A model generated the notes under the pieces. That model saw only the letters and a list, made by a program, of their open reading frames with translations, did not search any database and had not been told where the DNA came from. From Protopterus annectens (lineage: Eukaryota; Chordata; Ceratodontiformes; Protopteridae), in NCBI RefSeq assembly GCF_019279795.1, contig NC_056737.1, positions 1,196,021,146-1,196,085,145 on the forward strand: a stretch of DNA of 64,000 nucleotides. Reading direction: 5' to 3'. Shown one piece after another: positions 46,101 to 57,078 of the stretch (the stretch's first letter is position 1; the number at the start of each line of letters is the position of its first letter). Both the position numbers and the translations under genes were made by a program.

Positions 46101-48795
46101 ATTGTGTCAGTACCTCAAATTTCAGTCTTTGTCAGTATGCCCACACCTCAGCTTTCAGTCATGTCTCATTGTGAAAACACCTCACCTTTCAGTCTTGTCT
46201 CAATGTGTCAGCACCTCACCTTTCAGTCTTGTGTCATTGTATAAGCACCTCAACATTCAGTCATGTCCCATTATGTTAGCACCTCACCTTTCAGCCTTGT
46301 CTCATTGTATCTACATCTCACCTTTCAGTCATGTCTCACTTTGTCAGTACTTCACCATTCAGTCCTGTGTCCACATCTCACCTTTCAGACATGCCTCATT
46401 ATATCAGCACATTACCTTTCAGTCAAATCCCATTGTGTCAGCACCTCACCTTTCAGTCATGCCCATTATGTCAGCACCTTACTTTTCAGTCACATCTCAT
46501 TGTGTCCACACCACACCTTTCAGCCATGTCTCAATGTGTCACACCTTTCAGTCATGTCTCATTGTGTCAGCATATCACCTTTTAGTCATGACTAGTTGTG
46601 TCACCACCTCACCTTTCAGCCATGTCTCAATGTGTCACACCTTTCAGTCATCTCTCATTGTGTCAGTACCTCACTTTTCAGTCATGTCCCATTATGTCAG
46701 CACCTCACCTTTCAGTCAGGTCACACTGTGTCAGCAGCTCTCCTTTAAATCTTGTGTCATTGTGTCAGCAGCTCAACTTTCAGTCATGTCTCATTGCGTC
46801 AGCACCTCACCTTTCAGTCTTATCTCATTGTGCCTGCACCTCACCTTTCAATCATGTCTCATTGTGTCAGCACCTCACCTTTCAGTCATGTCTCATTGTG
46901 TCAGTACCTCACCTTTCAGTCATGTCTCATTGTGTCAGCACCTCACCTTTCAGTCATGTCTCATTGTGTCAGCACCTCACCTTTCAGTCATGCCTCATTG
47001 TGTCATACCTTTCAGTCATGTCTCATTGTGTCAGTACCTCAATTTTCAGTCATGTCTCATTGTGTCAGCACATCACTTTTCAGTCTTTGTCATTGTGCCC
47101 ACACCTCAGCTTTCAGTCATTTCTCATTGTGAAAACACCTGACCTTTCATTCATGTGTCTTTGTGTCACCACCTCACCTTTCAATATTGTCTGATTGTGT
47201 CAGCACCTCACCATTCAGTCATGCCTTATTGTGTCAGCACCTCACCTTTTAGTCATCTCTCATTTTGTCAGTACCTCACCTTTCAGTCACCTTTCATTGT
47301 GCCAGCACCTCACCTTTCAGTCATCTGTCATTATGTCTGCACCTCATCTTTCAGTCATATCTCATTGTGTCAGCACCTCACCTTTCAGTCTTGTGTCATT
47401 GTATCAGCACCTCACCTTTCAGTCATGTCCCATTGTGTCAGCACCTCACCTTTCAGTCATTTTTCCATGTGTCACACCTCACCTTTCAGTCAGGTTTCAT
47501 TGTGTCACCCCCTCACCTTTCATTTATGTCCCATTGTGTAAGCACCTCACCTTTCAGTCATGTCTCATTGTGTCAGTAGATTGCCTTTTAGTCAGTTCTC
47601 ATTGTTTTAGCACCTCACCTTTGAGTCATCTCTCATTGTGTCAGCACCTCACCTTTCAGTCATCTCTCATTGTGTCAGCACCTCACCTTTCAGTCTTATC
47701 TAATTGCACCCACACCTCACCTTTCAGTCATATCCCATTGTATCAGCACCTCACCTTTCAGTCTTGTCTCATTTTGTCAGTTCCTCACCTTTCAGTCATG
47801 TTTCATTGTGTGACCACCTCACCTTTCAGTCATGCCTCATTGTTTCAGTACCTCACCTTTCAGTCATATCTCAGTGTGTCAGTACCTCAACTTTCAGTCT
47901 TTGTGATTGTGCCCACACCTCAGCTTTCAGTCGTCTCATTGTGAAAACACCTCACCTTTCAGTCTTGTCCCATTATGACAGCACCTCACCTTTCAGTCTT
48001 GTCTCACTGTGTCCACACCACATGTTTCAGTCATGTCTCACTGTGTCAGTACTTCACCTTTCAGTACTGTGTCCACATCTCACCTTTCAGTCATGTCTCA
48101 TTGTGTCAGTATTTTACCTTTCAGTCATGTCCCATTGTGTCAGCAACTCACCTTTCAGTCATGCCCATTATGTCAGCACCTCACTTTTCAGTCACATCTC
48201 ATTGTGTCCACACCTCACCTTTCAGTCACGTGTCAATGTGTCACACCTATCAATCATGTCTCATTGTGTCAGCATCTCCCCTTTTATTCATGTCTCGGTG
48301 TGTCACCACCTCACCTTTCACTCATGTCTCAATGTGTCACACATTTCAGTCATCTCTCATTGTGTCAGTACCTCACTTTTCAGTCTAGTCCCATTATGTC
48401 AGCACCTCACCTTTCAGTCAAGTCGCACTGTGTCAGCAGCTCACCTTTCAGTCTTATCTCATTGTGCCTGCACCTCACCTGTCAATCATGTCTCATTGTG
48501 TCAGTACCTTACCTTTTAGTCATTTCTCATTCTGTCAGCATCTCACCATTCTGTCATGTCTCATTGTGTCAGCTCCTCACCTTTCAGTCATGTCTCATTG
48601 TGTCAGCACCTCACCTTTCAGTCATGTCTCACTGTGTCAGCACCTCACCTTTCAGTCACATCTCATTGTGTCAACACCTCACCTTTCAGTCATCTCTCAT
48701 TTTGTCAGCACCTCACCTTTGAGTTACCTGTCATTGTGTCAGCACCTCACCTTTCAGTCATCTCTCATTGTATCAGCACCTCATCTTTCTGTTAA
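40195..48795 (+). repeat. 34-bp satellite array, right part (~8.6 kb)
   Basis: This continues the same array in the same orientation. It contains a duplication of several kilobases: about 40,600-42,650 and 45,185-47,200 carry the same order of variant units about 4.58 kb apart. Both include the unusual unit with a run of six or seven T before AGTCATGTCCC (near 41,267 and 45,845) and the GTGTCCAGATCTC unit. Units near 42,290-42,460 are the most uniform, suggesting recent local expansion. It ends by fading into non-repetitive pyrimidine-rich DNA near 48,795. Confidence 0.97.
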
Positions 48796-50255
48796 GTCTT
48801 TCTTTTATGTTTGTTTGTGTGACCATGTTACCTGTCCTAACCCTTTTACCTTCTCTTACTTCCCTTACTACTTTCCACAATATTCTTCTCTTCACATATA
48901 TAATGTGTTCCTCACCCATAAAAAAGGCTTCCCCCTTCCTTCACCTCCATGTTTCTCATTCCCTAATTTTTCACTTTATGTTCTGTCTTCTGTTTGCTTT
49001 CCCCTTTTCATCATTTTCTTATATTCCCATCCCCAGCCTTTTAGTCAAAGAATAGATCCGTACATATGTATCATGGCCCTTTAAAGCTTCCACATAACTT
49101 CTCCTTTTTGCTGCTACACTGTGTGAGGGATCCCACAGATCATCGTTGAGGCATAGGCATGATGAATGGGTATTAAAATTGCTCTGAGTTCCCTGCAGCC
49201 ACACTGTTGTACTATGTACTCTTCCCATAGTTCCTGCTGTAGCCATAAGCAGGATATTTAACGAGTTGTAGTTCTCAGGCTGTTTCCATCAAGTATTCAT
49301 CTACAATGAGCTTCAGGCCTTGTTACACAGAAAAAGTAAACAGCAGTGTTCTGCTTGTGACCACACCCGCTGTATTTCTAAGCTATTGTGTAAGACTAAG
49401 AGCTTGGCAGCTTGTTTGATTTGTTGAGTTCAAACAGATTTGTGTTTGGAAGAAGAACTTGTTAGCTGAGAGGCAGACTATTACGGGAAGAAAAGCTCAC
49501 ATTGGAAAAAGCTACAGATGTATGTAGAATGAAAGTCTATCAATCATCTTACAAGCAAGACTGAAGAGTAAGAGAAGTGAAACTTAAGGGCTTTACTTGA
49601 GAAAGAGGTGAAAATGAGGCCTAAATCTAGTAAAATAATACAGATAAAAATTAAATTTCAGGTGAAGGTATGGCAACCAAGATGTCATCTGGTTATTAAA
49701 TAGAGTAGAAATTAGTCAGACCCATTGTAAGCATCACATACAGACATATACAGGTGTGTTGTAAAACATGTAATCAAGTCCGTAAGCTTTGTGGGGGTAC
49801 TAATAATTTTGCCAAAAGTGAAGGAGATGTAAACTAATGCTGTTGCCAGAAACTAATGTTTTAGAGGCAAAACTAAAATGGAGAGTAATTGATCTCAACA
49901 CATTCAGCCATTTACTCCATGCACTCCAGGGAAGCCAACAGAAAATCAAAGAAAAAGAGACTTCCCAGATGAGGGAAATCTGAAATAGTAATGTACAATG
50001 CACAGATGCCATTGATCACGTCTCTAACTTCTGGGCAATGAAGGTGGAAGACTATAATAATAATAGCAACACTCCACAGTGCAAGGAGTGTTGTTATTAC
50101 TACTGTTTTAGTCAAGTATACACTTTGGCCTCAGTTTTGAGATTTTTTTGGAAGATGGAAGACTAGCTATGTGTACTATTCATCAAAACTATAGAGATGG
50201 TGGTTAACATGGGGGAGATAAAAAAAAGTACAGTACACACTAAAAGGAGATGGAA
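48796..50255. other. Spacer after the 34-bp array
   Basis: The first ~230 bases are pyrimidine-rich; the rest is AT-rich unique-looking sequence. No gene or known repeat is recognised. Confidence 0.4.
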
Positions 50256-50256
50256 A

Positions 50257-50440
50257 ACATAAGAAACAAGAACCAAGGCCTGGATGGTATAAATCGCAAA
50301 AACTAAGACATGGATGGCATAAGAAGCAAGAACCAAGGCATGGATGGCATAAAAACCAAAAACCAAGGCCTGGATAGCATAAGAAACAAGAACCAATGCC
50401 TGGATGGCATATGGAACAAGAACCAAGGCCTGGATGGCCA
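50257..50440 (+). repeat. 30-bp minisatellite, about six units
   Basis: Units are built on AACCAAGGCCTGGATGGCAT followed by ten A-rich bases. On the minus strand this gives a ten-residue hydrophobic period in an open frame of 127 codons (50,546-50,163), which I treat as a by-product of the repeat. Confidence 0.9.
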
Positions 50441-50809
50441 TGATGAGAGAGGTGCAACAGTCAAATAGTATCACAAAATAAATTTTTAAATGGCAAAGTA
50501 GCATGACAGATGACCTGATAACCTGCAGAAATGACCTGGTATTCATAAATTCTCCCTGGGCTTGAATGGCCTAACCCTTCTTGAGAGAAGAGGTACAGTC
50601 TAGGCAGGGAACTGGCAGTACTTAATGGTTGTAAGACTCAGTAGCCTTCAACTTCCTGTGATTCCTATGGAATGTTTCAGGTGCTCAAACCTAAGGATTC
50701 TGGGCCTAGCCAACAACAGATGCTAATAATGTCAGTGCTGTTGTTAACATGTACAAATCTACTAACAATTCACCTTTTGTGTAGTTTGTAGGTGTAATGC
50801 AGTATCTGT
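50441..50809. other. AT-rich spacer
   Basis: No gene or recognisable element is seen. Confidence 0.4.
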
Positions 50810-51197
50810 GCAACGCAGGTGTTTCCTAACAACATCTAATAGTATCCAAATCAAAAGGTAAAAAGGTCACGCAGACAAACCATTCATTAAAAATAGCAAG
50901 AAAAAAACAGAGTTTTCACTGTGTGTTACCTTAATGCCCATGTGATATAAGCAAATGATCCCTTAAGGACATCAAGTGTTAAAGCTACACATGACTTTTT
51001 TACTTAAATCTTAATGGTTCCACTCAAGCCAACAAAGCCAAACCCTACTTTCTGTGGACATGAACCACACAGTTTAGCTAAAACACTTGATGTTCTTAAT
51101 GGATCATTTGCATATATCCCATGGGACTCCATTACAGAAGGTTTAACCTTTTTACTCTTTGGTTTGGATGTTAGCTAGGGTGTTTTACAGGCACCTT
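50810..51197. repeat. Imperfect foldback (inverted repeat), MITE-like
   Basis: The inner arms 50,941-50,986 and 51,073-51,120 are reverse complements over most of their length (GCAAATGATC..ATCAAGTGTT against AACACTTGAT..GATCATTTGC). Weaker pairing extends outwards. AACATCTAATAGTATCCAAA and AAAGGTAAAAAGG near 50,830-50,866 pair with the complement of 51,140-51,175. The left arm carries about 55 extra bases. The loop is 50,987-51,072. No coding sequence lies inside. Confidence 0.7.
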
Positions 51198-51284
51198 AAT
51201 CTTATTGGCCATCAGGAAATAGCTTGTTTTCAGCCCTGTGATGCTCTTTGCTGATTACTAGACAAATAACAGGTGTTAAAACCA

Positions 51285-51600
51285 TGAACTCAAACTAAAT
51301 GCAAGAAATGTATAATTGTATCTATCAGTAAGCATGTTTCCCCTTGTAACTATCACTATGAGAACACACCTCTGAAAACTGATCCCATAGTTAGGCACCT
51401 GGGAGCCCATGTGAACAATGAACTGTCCTTTGGTCACCAGATATACACTGCAAGAGTTAGGAAGTCTGTTTTCATCATGCAGCTTATATGTAAAGGTATT
51501 ATGTTTGAATCCAGGGATGCAATTGTTCTACAGTATGTCACACACATTAGACCAATCATTGAGTGTAGTGCCCCTTCCAGTATCCACCTGTGAAAACATG
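51285..51600 (+). mobile_element. Diverged CR1-like LINE fragment, reverse transcriptase C-terminal part
   Basis: The + strand encodes a segment aligned by eye with the RDLGTQVDSNLSF to LIRPIIEYNAPFGMYL part of the CR1 copies here. It reads LGAHVNNELSFGHQI, VRKSVFIMQLICKG and THIRPIIECSAPSSIHL. The order and spacing match but identity is clearly lower, so it is an older or different subfamily. It is isolated on both sides. Confidence 0.7.
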
Positions 51601-52130
51601 TGTCCCAAGTAGAATGACCATACTTTCTCACTAAAAAATCAAGGGCCTAATTTGTAAAAATTATGTAGACCATCTCAAAGTCTTGTCTTCTTCCTAGTAT
51701 CATACAGACTGCAGAAATGTAACTTCTTCCTTGTGTATAGAGTGTCAACAGACCCTATGCTGTTAAACCTATTACACATTTGAAAGTACATTGGTATCAT
51801 AAACAGCCTCTCAAGATCTCAATCTCTTTATATTCCTCATGCAAATCCAGACATGCATTAAGCAATCAAGTTTCAGTTTAAGAGTACAGTCAGACTTTTG
51901 CAGATTCATGAACTGTATAAGACAGACAGAAAACATTATTTATCCATAAAATCACAAAATCAAACAGATCATGAGAAAATACAGTAGTTTAAAGGAGAGG
52001 AGAAGTTGGTTGGGGACCATGGTTATTATTTAATGATAATTGGAGTGTGGTACCTGAGATTAGAGTATAGTTAGGGAGGTAAATTATGGGATGGCTTATC
52101 TGGGATTTGTACAAGAACAAAGCAGTTATT
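51601..52130. other. AT-rich spacer
   Basis: No gene is seen. Part of it may belong to flanking non-LTR remnants, but I cannot show this. Confidence 0.4.
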
Positions 52131-52660
52131 CATTAGGTGAGTTTTTAGTAATTTTTAAGCTGTACTGGAGATGTAGTAGACACTACATTGCTAGGTCGGG
52201 TGTTCCACAGGTCGTGTGTTCCATTTTGTAGGTATGAAATTAGAGAAGAGTGATTCACTTGAGATATTATTTGCTTTAGTAATGTCTAGTAAGAGTTTAT
52301 TAATGGAGCAGAGAATCCTGTCACTGCAGTGGGGATGTAAAAGATTTTGAGGTGAAGTTTTTCTATGGCTGATACAACTTTTTATTGGCTAGAGAAAGTT
52401 GGTTTAAAGAGTAAGAGCTGAGGTAATTCGCGCCAGTTGAGCTGCTTTAGCACATTACAGTGATGTGACCTATAAGGAGATTCTGTGGCAAACCTTGCCA
52501 TTTTGTTGTAACAGGAGTCCAGTTTACAAGTCTGTCTTTCTATGGTTAATACATATTGCAGAGGCATAGAGGAGTGTTGAGATGAGCTGTGTGCATGCAA
52601 TGGTTGGTTTTGATTTTTTTGTAAGAAACTGCCTATTGCCATAAAGAGCACCAAGTTATG
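52131..52660 (-). mobile_element. Non-LTR retrotransposon remnant, C-terminal end of ORF2 (other family)
   Basis: On the minus strand 52,654-52,382 encodes a stretch with KLDSCYNKMARFATESPYRSHH followed by a CNVLKQLNWRELP-like string. This matches the general pattern at the end of many LINE reverse transcriptases: a conserved N-(K/A)-x-AR, then a basic segment, then LxWLP-like. It continues weakly to about 52,220 (NTRPVEHP). It is not the CR1 family of this window. The family cannot be named from this piece. Confidence 0.5.
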
Positions 52661-52724
52661 TGCTTTTTATAGTCTAGGTGGTGTGGATATCAAATCTCAA
52701 ATTGTTGTCACTCTCTAATTTGGT

Positions 52725-52795
52725 GTTAGGAGGGTGGCCTAATGGTTAAGGTGTTTGCCTTACAAACACAAGGTACAGGGTTTGAGTCTCACAAG
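52725..52795 (+). mobile_element. tRNA-like SINE head next to a CR1 3' end
   Basis: A-box TGGCCTAATGG (52,735-52,745) fits the polymerase III consensus. A stem TGTTT/AAACA in the anticodon-arm position and a B-box-like GTTTGAGTC (52,780-52,788, one mismatch) follow. The sequence runs within ten bases into the antisense CR1 terminal repeats at 52,800. It lacks good acceptor-stem pairing, so a functional tRNA gene is unlikely. Confidence 0.5.
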
Positions 52796-52911
52796 GGATA
52801 GGTTCATAGGTTCATACTAGGCTATCTGCCCTGGGGCAATTATAAGCCTAGCCCGATTCTGTATGGCTTACGCCACCCCTTGATTTGAGTATACTGTTCC
52901 CTTTTTAAGGT

Positions 52912-53937
52912 TTAGTTTACTGTGCCTCTGTCTAATAGTGACACGGGAGTAATCCCTGGGACAAACCTACGATCCCCCATCCACTTATCGAGATTCTTCT
53001 TGAAGAGATTCAGTGAGATGCTCTGCCTCACATGAACTGGAATTCTATTCCAGAGCGAAGGGAGCCTCTGGGTTATGAACCTGTCCCTCCAGCAAGTTCT
53101 ATTTATTTCTGTGCTGAGGTTCAAGTCCCTCGAGTGTGTGGCTCTAAGGGATTTAGATTTACTGAGGTGGAGCATGTCCATTAATTCTGGATTTGACATA
53201 GCTTTGTATGTCAGTCATAGATCGCCTCGAAGTAGGCGGTATGCAACTTAGTAGAGCTGGAGTTTTTTTAACCAAGCAGCATATGGCATCTGTTTGAGAC
53301 CCTTGATCCTCTTGGTGAGATACTTTTGGGGTCTTTCTAATTGCTGCAGGTGTCGGGTAAGGTACATCCCAAAAAGGGCATTGTATTCTATGATGGGCCT
53401 GATGAGGGATGAATAAAGGGGCATGATTACCTCTCTTGATCCAGATGTGAAACCCTTCGTGATGAGGTGGGCTATGTAGAAGGTCTTTCTAACCACTTTG
53501 GCAATGTGGTTTTCAAAGGAGAGATTGCTATCAACTTGGGTCCCCAGGTCCCTAATAACTTTCTCTGTACTTAATGGGTTTCCGCCTATGTGGTAATTTG
53601 TGGGCACATTGTTTTTGCCAAAGGGTATGACTATACATTTTTTGGCATTTAGCTTTAAACCATGGCGCTGGCACCAGTTATCTGTCTCTGTGAGACCTTT
53701 TTGAAGGATGTTTGTGTCAGCTGGAGAGTTGATTATGGCGCCCAGTTTGCAGTCGTCTGCGAACTTGGTGAGCCATAGTCCTCCCACGTAGCCTGTACCT
53801 CGGAAAAGTATATACCGAACAAGAGTGGTCCCAGGACAGAATACTTTGGGATGCCACTTGTGACGGGTTTCGAGTCTGACATGGCTCCAGCAACTCTCAC
53901 TCTGTGGGTTCTGTCTTTGAGCCAGTTTGCGACCCAT
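52912..53937 (-). pseudogene. CR1 ORF2, C-terminal part, broken
   Basis: The segment 53,937-53,248 (its meaningful part starts near 53,790) carries WLTKFADDCKLGAII, motif C with both catalytic aspartates. LKLNAKKCIVIPFG, RDLGTQVDSNLSFENH, LIRPIIEYNALFGMYL and LERPQKYLTKRIKGLKQM follow. After a stop near 53,248 the reading resumes at 53,199 in MSNPELMDMLHLSKSKSLR. It ends with TCWRDRFITQRLPSLWNRIPV and SLLDRGTVN at about 52,912. It overlaps the previous segment in a different frame. Confidence 0.82.
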
Positions 53938-55463
53938 CTTGTGACATAGGGGTTTATATTTAAGCTGGATAGCTTATCTATGATGCCCAAGAGGGGTATT
54001 GTGTCAAATGCCTTTGCAAAGTCCAGATAAGCTGTGTGGACTACCTTCCCTTCATCTATGGCTTTGGTGACTGTTTCAAAGAAGTCAACCAGGTTCAAAA
54101 GGCAGGATCTGCTGTTGACAAAGCCGAACTGGGTAGGATCTAGTGTCTGCAGGTCCCCAATGTCTTTGTTTATGAGCTCCATGATGATCCTCTCCATAGC
54201 CTTGCAGACTAAGCTAGTCAGGCTTATGGGGCGATAGTTTCCAGGGTCTGCAGAGGCTCCACCTTTGTGGAGTGGGACCACTGTTGCTGTACGCCATTCT
54301 GTGGGCACATATCCTGTAGTGAGGCTGAGATTGTATAGCTGTTTTATTTGAGGGATTAGTTCCTCTTGTAGTTCATGTAGGACGCAACCTGGGACACCAT
54401 CTGGTCCCATGGAATCAGTGTTTTTTGCTTTGGAGAGGGCAGCCTTCACCTGAGCATCTGAGATGTTTGGGAGGCAGCCCTCTGCTGGGATAGATACTTG
54501 CTCTTTTGGGGAGAAGTTTGCACTGAACCTGTCTGCCAGGATATTGGCGATGTCTGTGGGTTCAGTGTATTTTTTGTCGTTTAGAATCAACTCAGAACAA
54601 GTCTGGGAGTTGCATCCCAGGTTTCTAACATAACTGAAAAAAGCCTTATGATTTTCTTTGGTGTCCTGTGCAATTTTTCTCTCGAAGCTGGCCTTGGAGG
54701 ATTTTATGAGGGATCGTAATTTTTTGCTAGTACTGATCAGAGATGCCTTCCCTATTAGGGATTTTGCTCTATCATGTAGTAGCTTCCTCCTTCTGTTGTA
54801 CAGTTTATTTATGGCAGGGGTCCACCAGACTGGACGCCTGCCTTTGGATGATTGGGTCTTGGTTTTGTTTGGGATAGCATGATCCATGCATTCCTGGAGA
54901 TGTCCGTAGAATGCATTTATATAGGATTCTGCAGTTTGGGCCATAGTTTCTACTGGCCCTGGGGCCTTGAAGGATTCCACTTTGGTTTTGAGAAGTGAGA
55001 AGTTCGCTTTGGAGAAGTTTTTCACTGTGGTTTTCTGGGCTGAGGGTGAGGTCGGGATGTGGACATCCAGTGAAATTAATTTATGGTCTGATCTTACCAA
55101 CGAGGGATATACTTCTGGTGTGGAGCATAGAGTCCCCATGTTGGTAATGATCAGGTCTAGTATGTTGTCCCCTCTTGTGGGAGTGGTGACTAGTTGTTCC
55201 ATAGCATTTGAGTTTATAATTTCCAGGAATCTTTGGGCTAAGGTACTGGGGCTTGAGTAGTGCTCCCAGTCAATGTTTGGGTAGCTGAAGTCACCCAATA
55301 TAATGGTGTTCGGAGAGATCTTCATGTTCTCCAATGTTTTCAGGAAAGCCGAGTGGGATTCCTGACTTTGAGTGAGTGGTCTGTAGGATGCTATAAACTG
55401 AAAAGCAGTCTTGTCCACTCTTAGTTGCACATGGATGGTCTCCGATACTTTGTGCAATGCCAC
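53733..55463 (-). pseudogene. CR1 ORF2, main open segment (endonuclease to reverse transcriptase)
   Basis: This segment has 576 codons without a stop. The endonuclease part shows GDFSYPNIDWE (residues ~58-68) and RSDHKLISLD (124-133). The linker has RPVWWTPAINKLYNRRRKLL and NILADRFSANF. Reverse transcriptase motif A is AYLDFAKAFDTIP (about 478-490), preceded by GNYRPISLTSL. Motif B reads SGIPKYSVLGPLLF, where the usual PQG has become PKY. The N-terminal ~90 residues of the endonuclease lie upstream in other frames (55,542-55,291 and around 55,560-55,700). The catalytic FADDCKL is just downstream, in the next frame, so a frameshift near 53,780 separates it. The motif-B change and the frameshifts make activity unlikely. 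Confidence 0.88.
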
Positions 55464-56060
55464 TAACCTGGAGGTGTGGATATCCTTGATAAATATGGAA
55501 ACTCCCCCTCCTTTTGTGGTTCGGTCCAGGTTTTGGGGCCAAAAAGCATGATATCAGGTATAGCCTGGTAGTGCTGGGGTGCTCTCTGGAGCCTTGAACC
55601 AGGTTTCTGTCACTGCACAGATATAGATGTTCTCCATACTGAGGAGAGCTTCGAGTGCGTGCATCTTGAGGTTAAGACTTCTGGCGTTTAGCAGCATTAC
55701 CCTTAGTTTCTTGTTCCTTGTGCTGTCTATGGGGGTGGATTTGACTTTTGAGCCTTGCCTAAAACAGGCACTATGGGGGTGGCAAGAGCCTTTGCCAATA
55801 TCCGAAAGCCCAGTGGTGACAGGTGCAAGCCATCCCTAGTGAAGCAATGTGGCTTGTTGAGCATGTCATCCCAGGGTCACAGACACTGGATCCCCTTTGA
55901 ATGACACCAAAATTTTAGCCAATTGTTAAAATCGATCATTTTGTCTTTGTGCTGTGGCATCATTCTAGGTGAGGGTAAGATGCTGCTCAAGGTCAGGGTC
56001 ATACCAGCCTGGCCTACATGATCAGTGAGCTCCTCTATGTCTCTTTTTATGTAGTCCAGA

Positions 56061-57078
56061 TAATTGGCTAGTCTTATTTCTGTAGAACACAACAATAATA
56101 GCAGTATAGACAAATTGTCCAATGCAAAAACAAGATAAAATGCAATAAAATGATGTGAAGGACCAAACCACGGCTGTAAATGACATCCACAAGTAAAGCA
56201 ATTTTCCACAATTTTAATAGCAAGCTGCTTCATCAGATAATGCAAAGTAACAAGATACACCATTTTTAAAAACCTTTCAACCAATAAAATTCCACATTTC
56301 ATTACATATGCAAAGTACTTTATAAACCTAACACAAAGAAGCAAAAACTATATATAAAAAAGTGTATATGCAAGTAAATCCCATATATAAAAACATATCA
56401 GAAACAAGAATAATAATAAACACTCTTACATAAAGATTTAGACATAAAATGTATAAAAACATTATTTAATTAATTCCCTAGCCTGTAATATGGGTTTAAT
56501 ACATATTTTATCATTATGGCCTCTCCCTGTGGTGGCTCTCATTCTAATAATCTATCTCAGTTCCACAATCTCTGTCCTGTTCCTAACATCCCCTCCCCTT
56601 TTATTGAGTGGGATATTTTCAACTACCATAAACTTATGATTTGCCGGAAAACCACAATTTTATGAGAAACAGACCAAATATATGAGGCAAAAATCTGGAC
56701 ATTCTGTGAAAATCTGGATAGTTGAGAGGTATGTTCCAATGTTTCTAACAATGTTCTCATTTTGGAGTGGGGCATTGCTTGTGCTGTGTGGTGGGATTAG
56801 AGGTAGTACCAAATGTGACAATATTACACATATTTATAATTTATTTCAAGTCCATTTTTATACATTAGGCATTTACCAGTGTAAGTTATTACTACAGGGC
56901 TTGGTTGACAAAGGTGGACTTGAGGATGATTCTCAGTTGATATTCATTCACAAAACTTTGTTAGCCAGATGTTTTGATTTGTGTTCTGGAGATTAGAAAA
57001 CTATATGCTGAACAAAAGCAGTCTTAGCACTAAACAGTGCAGAATGCCACTGGTTATCATCATACTCTCTGATGAAGC
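56061..57078. other. AT-rich spacer between CR1 and the LTR element
   Basis: No gene or recognisable element is seen. It contains several A-rich stretches and a short + strand open frame (56,682-56,996) with no domain I recognise. Confidence 0.4.

Larger units (their letters stand above)
52800..56060 (-). mobile_element. CR1-clade LINE, best-preserved copy, 5' truncated
   Basis: The 3' terminal repeats (GGTTCATAGGTTCATACTAGGC on the + strand) lie at 52,801-52,822. ORF2 fills 52,912-55,7xx and the end of ORF1 reaches about 56,055, inside the esterase GxND region, where the similarity stops abruptly. Coding segments are longer and have fewer breaks than in the other copies, so this is probably the youngest insertion in the window. 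Confidence 0.9.

Noticed and set aside
28733..48795. CRISPR array
   Set aside because: Repeats are directly adjacent with no unique spacers, no cas genes, and the sequence is vertebrate.
50163..50546. 127-codon minus-strand frame with hydrophobic ten-residue repeats, a possible membrane protein
   Set aside because: The period is that of the 30-bp minisatellite; there is no independent coding evidence.
52735..52788. Functional tRNA gene
   Set aside because: A- and B-boxes and an anticodon-like stem exist, but the B-box has a mismatch and no acceptor stem pairing is visible; a SINE head is more likely.
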